Below are positions 5,789-9,931 of a stretch of 9,931 nt of DNA, piece by piece; position 1 is the first letter of the stretch; every line of letters starts with the position of its first letter. This stretch comes from Liberiplasma sp046541015 (GTDB lineage Bacteria; Bacillota_I; Bacilli_A; Izemoplasmatales; Izemoplasmataceae). The notes below the pieces were generated by a model. It ran no database searches, was not told the DNA's origin, and saw only the letters and a program-made list of their open reading frames with translations. Both the position numbers and the translations under genes were made by a program. The stretch spans positions 1 through 9,931 of the forward strand of contig JBKHEA010000028.1 in the NCBI GenBank assembly GCA_046541015.1, in the 5' to 3' direction.

Positions 5789-8700
5789 CTTCTTTTAAGA
5801 GTTTTCGAATTTCACGCATTTCATAGTTTGCATCTTTATACCAGTTTGATGCGAAGATTCTATAGATAGTCCAGCCTCTTGATTTTAAATATTTTTCTTG
5901 ATGATAAAAGGCATCTCTTGTATCGATGGTTTTTGAAGGGTTACCAACATCACAAATAATACCGAGTTTATAGGTGTTATCCGTTTTATCAAATAATCCA
6001 AAATCAATGTTATACCCACCGATGCCAATATTTTCTTCAACGCTTAAGGTTTCTTTTTCTAAACGTTTTAACACATCTTCTTGAAGTAAGGTTAAGTGAT
6101 CTTTTAATCTTGAGTCATCTCGGTTTGACAAGGTTTTTAAAACGTTTTTTGCGCCATTAAAATCTTTATTTGATACATAGTAACCATATTCTAAATATTT
6201 CTTTAATAGTTTTGGGCCTTCACTTTTTAAATCTTCAACATGAAATTCTCCAGGAATAAACGATGTCACTAAATAGATTTTCTTTTTAGCACGGCTAATG
6301 GCTACATTCAAGCGGTTTTGACCACCTTCATTATTTAACCAACCAAATTGTCTTAAGAAACGACCTTCTTGGTTTTTAGCATACGCGGTTGAAAAGATAA
6401 TGATATCGCGTTCATCCCCTTGAACGTTTTCAATGTTTTTGATGAATAAGCTTTTATCTTCATTATCATCAAATCGCGATAATTCTTGTTGGAGTTTTTT
6501 AGTATAGCGGTTGCTTGTAAATAGTTCTTCATCCAGTAAATCTTCAATTAAATTACGTTGACTTGTGTTAAAGGTAATTACCCCAATCGATTCATTATGT
6601 TTTCTTGTACGGATGATTTTCTTAATGAGATCAACGACTTTTACGGCTTCTTTAAAGTTTTTGCGTTCATGCCATAAACCATCAGGAATCATGATATATT
6701 CAATCGGTGGTTTTTTAGGTTTTTCTAAGTTTGGTGAAACGATGAGTTTACCTTCATAAAAGGCATAATTAGAAAAAGCAATCAATTCTTCATAGTGTGA
6801 TCGGTAATGATAATTAAGAATGGTTTCTTTATATTTATAGCGTGCTAAATCGAGTAAACTTTCAGCATCTAAACTAATATCAATATCATCATCTTCTAAA
6901 AGGTCTTCATCATCTAAGGCAAGACGTCCTTGACCTAAACTAGAAGGACGAAGTTGTTTGGTGTCGCCTGCGATTACTACTTTTTTTGCACGATAAATCG
7001 TAGGTATCCCTTTTTCAACATACATTTGACTGGCCTCATCAAAGATGACTAAGTCAAACATGGCGTAATTTAATGGGATGATGGATGATACCGCTTCAGG
7101 GGTCATCATCCATACTTTCACATGGTTAAAAAGTTCTAACTGATACGTATGGACAAATTTATGAACACTCCATTTTCTTTCAGCATCGAGTCTTCTTTTT
7201 ATATCCATGATGCGTTTTGTGTTAGAAAAATTAAGCGCTTCTTGATATAGATTCATCGCAAAGGTTTCAGAACACATACCTTTTTTAGCTTGAATCAAGG
7301 CTTCAAGCTTTTCCATGTTTTCTTTATAGTATTTAATATCTTTTACACGGTCTTTATTAAAGGCTTCAAATTTTTCAATAAAGCCTGTATAGACAGTATC
7401 AAAGATATCTTTATGAAAAGATTCAACCTCTTTAATATGGGTGAAGGGTTCTTGATAAAGTAACATATCTAAATAGACTTTTTCTTCTTTCGGTAAATTC
7501 GTATATAAGGTTAAGCCTTTTTCAAAGTCTTTATGATGGTTTTTAATTAACGCATAAAAATCATCATCTGCCATAATCATTTTTAAGAAACGTTTTGCTT
7601 GACGTTTTTTCTTATAGAAAAACGGGATCTCTTCAATATGATTATCTATAAACGTTTTACGCTTTTTACGTTTATTAAAAAAGAATTTAGTTTTGTCGTA
7701 GTGGTTTTTAAATGCTTCAAAGTCTTTATAAAACTCTGCTCTTAAGAGTTTTTCACTACGGGTTAGTTTTACATGAATATCACGAATAATTGGATAAAAA
7801 TCTAGCGATTTTTTTACCAGTAATAAACGTTTAAGGAGTGTTTTAGATTCAAATCGTTTTTCAATACGATTTAAGATCTCATATGAAAAAGGATTAAAGG
7901 TTTTTTTAAATAGATCATAAATTTTTTCAGGGAGTAAATTTTCTTTAATGTCTTTGGTTTTTAAGTAACGGGGATATATTTTATAGAGTTCAACATCAAG
8001 GAGTTTAGGTAAGTAAAAAAGTTGATGGGCTTCTTGAAGTTTTTTCATGATTGCATCGATTGCTTCATCAGCACTCTCACGGTCGTTATTTAAATTACGA
8101 CTTGGTGGGAGTGGGTCGATATGGTTTTTTAGTTGATGGTAAAATGCTTGTTTATCTTGAGCATCATCTAAAAATAACGCAAATTTAGAGGCAAACCCTA
8201 AACGGGTTTTAATCACGTCTAGCGCTACTTTTTTTTCAGATACAACTAAGACATTTTCACCACGCTTTATTTGTGAAGCGATAAGTGAGGTAATCGTTTG
8301 ACTTTTACCAGTTCCAGGTGGTCCCCAGATGACAAGCTTATCAAACTTATTAATAAGATCAATAACTTTTTCTTGTGAATAATTTAGATCATTGATATAG
8401 GTTAAATCACTTTCAGTGAATAACCCTTTATCCATGGATTTAAATGGGGTATTTAAATCATAGTCATAGTTTCTAAATGGTTCTTCAAGTAAGTCTTCTA
8501 ATAAATCGTTATAGGTTTTGTTTTTTAGTATTGCGGTAATATCTTCTTGGATTTTACTAGAATGGATTTGATATTTACCTAGCACCATATAAGGCTTTAA
8601 GGTAAGTTCGCCTTGTTTATACTGTTTGAAATCTTTTTTCAATGAGTTTTCAAATGGCATAAACGGGGTTTCTTTTAAAGAATTTGTTGATAGTTCTAAA

Positions 8701-9530
8701 TGATGATCTTTATAAAAAGGGATAACAATATCTTGAATGGTTTTAAAGGTTAAGTGATCCATATAAGGCATTTCTTTTAATTCTTCTGTACGTGCAAACT
8801 TTGTATTAGCAATCAGTAAATCACGGTTTAAGACAATGTCTTTTTCTTCATTTAGTTTTAAATAAAAATCATAGCCTTTGCGTTCTAAGATAACTGGGGT
8901 AAAGACTAATGGTGCTTTAACGTCAAAATCTTCCCCTTGAAGTTTCCCTTCAATAAACGGGTAAGCAATAAAAAGTTCATAAGTTCCTTTATCGCGTAAA
9001 TCGCGGTTTATCTCACGGTATAAAAGCGTAAGCGCACGGTGAAATTTATCTTCTTCTTTGGTGCGCTCTTTATTTAAAGCATGCGTTAAACGCATGGTTT
9101 TTTTGTTGGTTGTTAAAAGTTTTTGTAAAGCGTCTTTTAAATGTTCAGTGACTAAATCAACCCCAAGGCGCTGGGTAATTTTAGACGTGTATAAATTGCG
9201 GTTACGTCTTGAGATATTGGTTAAGCGGTCTTTATAACTTTGTAAAACACGTTGTGTTTTTTTAGAAACACTAACTTCATTAATCGAAGTATGTTTATGT
9301 TTTAAGATAACGCCTAAAAAATGATGCCCATAATTTTCAATAAACGCATCATTGATCCCTTGAATCCCCATAAAGTCATCGATTTTCAAAGGTTTTTTCT
9401 GCGCTATTTTAATTAAGGCTTCATCGCTACATATTAAGGGTGCGTTATCATACGCATCTTTATACCTCATGCGTAAATGATCACGCATATAAGATAATTC
9501 TTCTAGTAATAAATCTTTCTTAAGCGGCAT
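5781..9530 (-). CDS. DUF4011-type superfamily 1 helicase with C-terminal Vsr/DUF559-like nuclease domain
   Basis: A 1249-residue cytoplasmic protein predicted to use ATP to unwind or move along nucleic acid. The motif RLTNISRRNRNLY (102-114) matches the DUF4011 N-terminal signature. Helicase motifs follow in order: a Q-motif-like LNYSQ (382-386), Walker A GPPGTGKS (403-410), Walker B DEASQ (831-835), GDTKQLRP (855-862), YHYRSH (907-912), QGDERD (1037-1042) and NVAISRAK (1075-1082). This is the UPF1/AAA_11-AAA_12 pattern. About 400 mostly helical, lysine-rich residues separate Walker A from Walker B. The C-terminus (about 1155-1245) has the Vsr/DUF559-like shape: YNIDF, then LGIICD, then GWTIYRIFASNWYKD. 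The acidic residue usual before Cys-Asp is an isoleucine, so nuclease activity is uncertain. ATG 9530 is chosen because AGGAG is eight bases upstream; an in-frame TTG at 9548 has no such site. Such helicase-nuclease proteins are often found in defence regions. A role in phage defence or DNA repair here is inference. Confidence 0.9.
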   Translation of the reverse strand: MPLKKDLLLEELSYMRDHLRMRYKDAYDNAPLICSDEALIKIAQKKPLKIDDFMGIQGINDAFIENYGHHFLGVILKHKHTSINEVSVSKKTQRVLQSYKDRLTNISRRNRNLYTSKITQRLGVDLVTEHLKDALQKLLTTNKKTMRLTHALNKERTKEEDKFHRALTLLYREINRDLRDKGTYELFIAYPFIEGKLQGEDFDVKAPLVFTPVILERKGYDFYLKLNEEKDIVLNRDLLIANTKFARTEELKEMPYMDHLTFKTIQDIVIPFYKDHHLELSTNSLKETPFMPFENSLKKDFKQYKQGELTLKPYMVLGKYQIHSSKIQEDITAILKNKTYNDLLEDLLEEPFRNYDYDLNTPFKSMDKGLFTESDLTYINDLNYSQEKVIDLINKFDKLVIWGPPGTGKSQTITSLIASQIKRGENVLVVSEKKVALDVIKTRLGFASKFALFLDDAQDKQAFYHQLKNHIDPLPPSRNLNNDRESADEAIDAIMKKLQEAHQLFYLPKLLDVELYKIYPRYLKTKDIKENLLPEKIYDLFKKTFNPFSYEILNRIEKRFESKTLLKRLLLVKKSLDFYPIIRDIHVKLTRSEKLLRAEFYKDFEAFKNHYDKTKFFFNKRKKRKTFIDNHIEEIPFFYKKKRQAKRFLKMIMADDDFYALIKNHHKDFEKGLTLYTNLPKEEKVYLDMLLYQEPFTHIKEVESFHKDIFDTVYTGFIEKFEAFNKDRVKDIKYYKENMEKLEALIQAKKGMCSETFAMNLYQEALNFSNTKRIMDIKRRLDAERKWSVHKFVHTYQLELFNHVKVWMMTPEAVSSIIPLNYAMFDLVIFDEASQMYVEKGIPTIYRAKKVVIAGDTKQLRPSSLGQGRLALDDEDLLEDDDIDISLDAESLLDLARYKYKETILNYHYRSHYEELIAFSNYAFYEGKLIVSPNLEKPKKPPIEYIMIPDGLWHERKNFKEAVKVVDLIKKIIRTRKHNESIGVITFNTSQRNLIEDLLDEELFTSNRYTKKLQQELSRFDDNEDKSLFIKNIENVQGDERDIIIFSTAYAKNQEGRFLRQFGWLNNEGGQNRLNVAISRAKKKIYLVTSFIPGEFHVEDLKSEGPKLLKKYLEYGYYVSNKDFNGAKNVLKTLSNRDDSRLKDHLTLLQEDVLKRLEKETLSVEENIGIGGYNIDFGLFDKTDNTYKLGIICDVGNPSKTIDTRDAFYHQEKYLKSRGWTIYRIFASNWYKDANYEMREIRKLLKEEA

Positions 9531-9538
9531 ACAAACAA

Positions 9539-9543
9539 CTCCT
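9539..9543 (-). promoter_or_regulatory. Ribosome binding site fixing the helicase start
   Basis: AGGAG on the minus strand lies eight bases before ATG 9530-9528. It falls inside the longer open frame that could begin with TTG at 9548, and so favours the shorter protein beginning MPLKKDLLLEEL. Confidence 0.8.
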
Positions 9544-9553
9544 AACAAGGCAA

Positions 9554-9575
9554 AGGCGCTTTCAAGAAAGCGCCT
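9554..9575 (-). promoter_or_regulatory. GC-rich hairpin in the helicase leader
   Basis: AGGCGCTTT/AAAGCGCCT pairs perfectly around the loop CTTG (minus strand). It is unusually GC-rich for this DNA. It lies after the predicted helicase promoter (-10 at 9599-9594) and before the ribosome binding site, so it should form in the 5' leader. On the minus strand it is followed by only three T, so it is a weak terminator at best. It may end the upstream transcript, attenuate helicase expression or stabilise the mRNA. Confidence 0.55.
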
Positions 9576-9593
9576 CTTGTTTCTTGTATCTAT

Positions 9594-9602
9594 ATTATAA
9601 CA
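9594..9602 (-). promoter_or_regulatory. Extended -10 promoter of the helicase gene
   Basis: TGTTATAAT on the minus strand combines a perfect TATAAT with the upstream TG of an extended -10. The sequences 16-18 bases further upstream (TTAAAC, ATTAAA, CATTAA) are poor -35 elements. Transcription from about 9587 would include the GC-rich hairpin in a leader of nearly 60 bases. Confidence 0.65.
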
Positions 9603-9638
9603 AGAATTTATGAATGTTTAATGGAAAGATGTAAAAAG

Positions 9639-9931
9639 TTATATTGTTATTTTTATTGATGGGTATTCTACCATTAATGTCATTAACTCATTTATAGTTT
9701 CTTTTGATGCATACGGGCTTGGTTTAACTTCCATACTATTTATAATCTCGCATGGCAATTCAGCTAACATTCTATCATGAGGAGGTTTTGGCATAATTCC
9801 ATTAGGATTATTACTCAAGCCTCTAGGACAAACAGTTACCCTAATTCTAGTTTCTTTTTCTATTTCCCAACATTTATTTTTAACATAACCAGTTAACAAT
9901 TCGTAATTAAAGTGCTTCTTATCATATATTC
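9639..9931 (-). CDS. C-terminal part of an unrecognised protein (5' end outside window)
   Basis: The frame is open from the right edge of the window to TAA at 9641-9639, giving about 97 residues of C-terminus that begin IYDKKHFNYELLTGYV. A TTG at 9899 could be taken for a start. It has no convincing ribosome binding site, and the frame continues sensibly upstream, so I read this as an incomplete gene. The residues include two cysteines (KNKCWEIE, VTVCPRGL), a proline-rich stretch MPKPPHDR, and a likely helix-strand ending (TINELMTLMVEYPSIKITI). I recognise no family, signal peptide or membrane segment. It ends about 40 bases before the helicase -10 element, so it may share a transcript with the helicase. 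Confidence 0.6.
   Translation of the reverse strand, partial: IYDKKHFNYELLTGYVKNKCWEIEKETRIRVTVCPRGLSNNPNGIMPKPPHDRMLAELPCEIINSMEVKPSPYASKETINELMTLMVEYPSIKITI

Noticed and set aside
6353..6759. Short open frames on both strands within the helicase gene
   Set aside because: They overlap conserved helicase motifs in the main frame and have no start signals.

Overview
This window comes from a low-GC (about one third G+C by eye), densely coding bacterial chromosome. Every gene I can support lies on the minus strand. TGA is used as a real stop (the gene ending at 4283), and the tryptophans I checked are TGG, so the code is the standard bacterial one. With the AT richness, the strong Shine-Dalgarno sites, the lipoprotein with a mollicute-like signal peptide and the weak resemblance to cell-wall-less Firmicutes, this points to an Acholeplasma-like or Izemoplasma-like mollicute. 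It argues against Mycoplasma or Spiroplasma, which read TGA as Trp. The genus assignment is inference.

In transcription order (right to left): (a) 9639-9931 is the C-terminal part of an unrecognised protein. (b) 5781-9530 is a 1249-residue UPF1-like superfamily 1 helicase with an N-terminal DUF4011-like motif and a C-terminal Vsr/DUF559-like nuclease fold. It has its own extended -10 promoter, a leader hairpin and a strong terminator. (c) 5602 down to 2507 is a tight three-gene operon: an XRE-type regulator with a long all-helical C-terminal region, a single-pass membrane protein with a very basic tail, and an XRE helix-turn-helix fused to a PrsW-type intramembrane protease. Its promoter carries two copies of GTTACTTAACTT, one inside the -35/-10 spacer and one just upstream, with a related third copy further upstream. 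(d) 1386-2402 is a LacI/GalR-family regulator. (e) 1-1199 is a lipoprotein starting with TTG, built from Ig-like plus carbohydrate-binding-like units repeated with an exact 232-residue period. It runs off the left edge.

Two functional themes emerge. The left part looks like a sugar-responsive surface module: a LacI-type regulator next to a carbohydrate-binding lipoprotein, with the same 11-bp-spaced TGGTAAAAT tandem repeat in both promoters and a LacI-type palindrome between them. The middle part is the most unusual. It is an autoregulated operon coupling two DNA-binding proteins to a membrane protease and a candidate membrane-tethered substrate. It sits directly downstream of a helicase-nuclease of the kind often found in defence regions. 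No tRNA, rRNA, CRISPR array, insertion sequence or attachment site was seen. No gap between genes exceeds about 190 bases.
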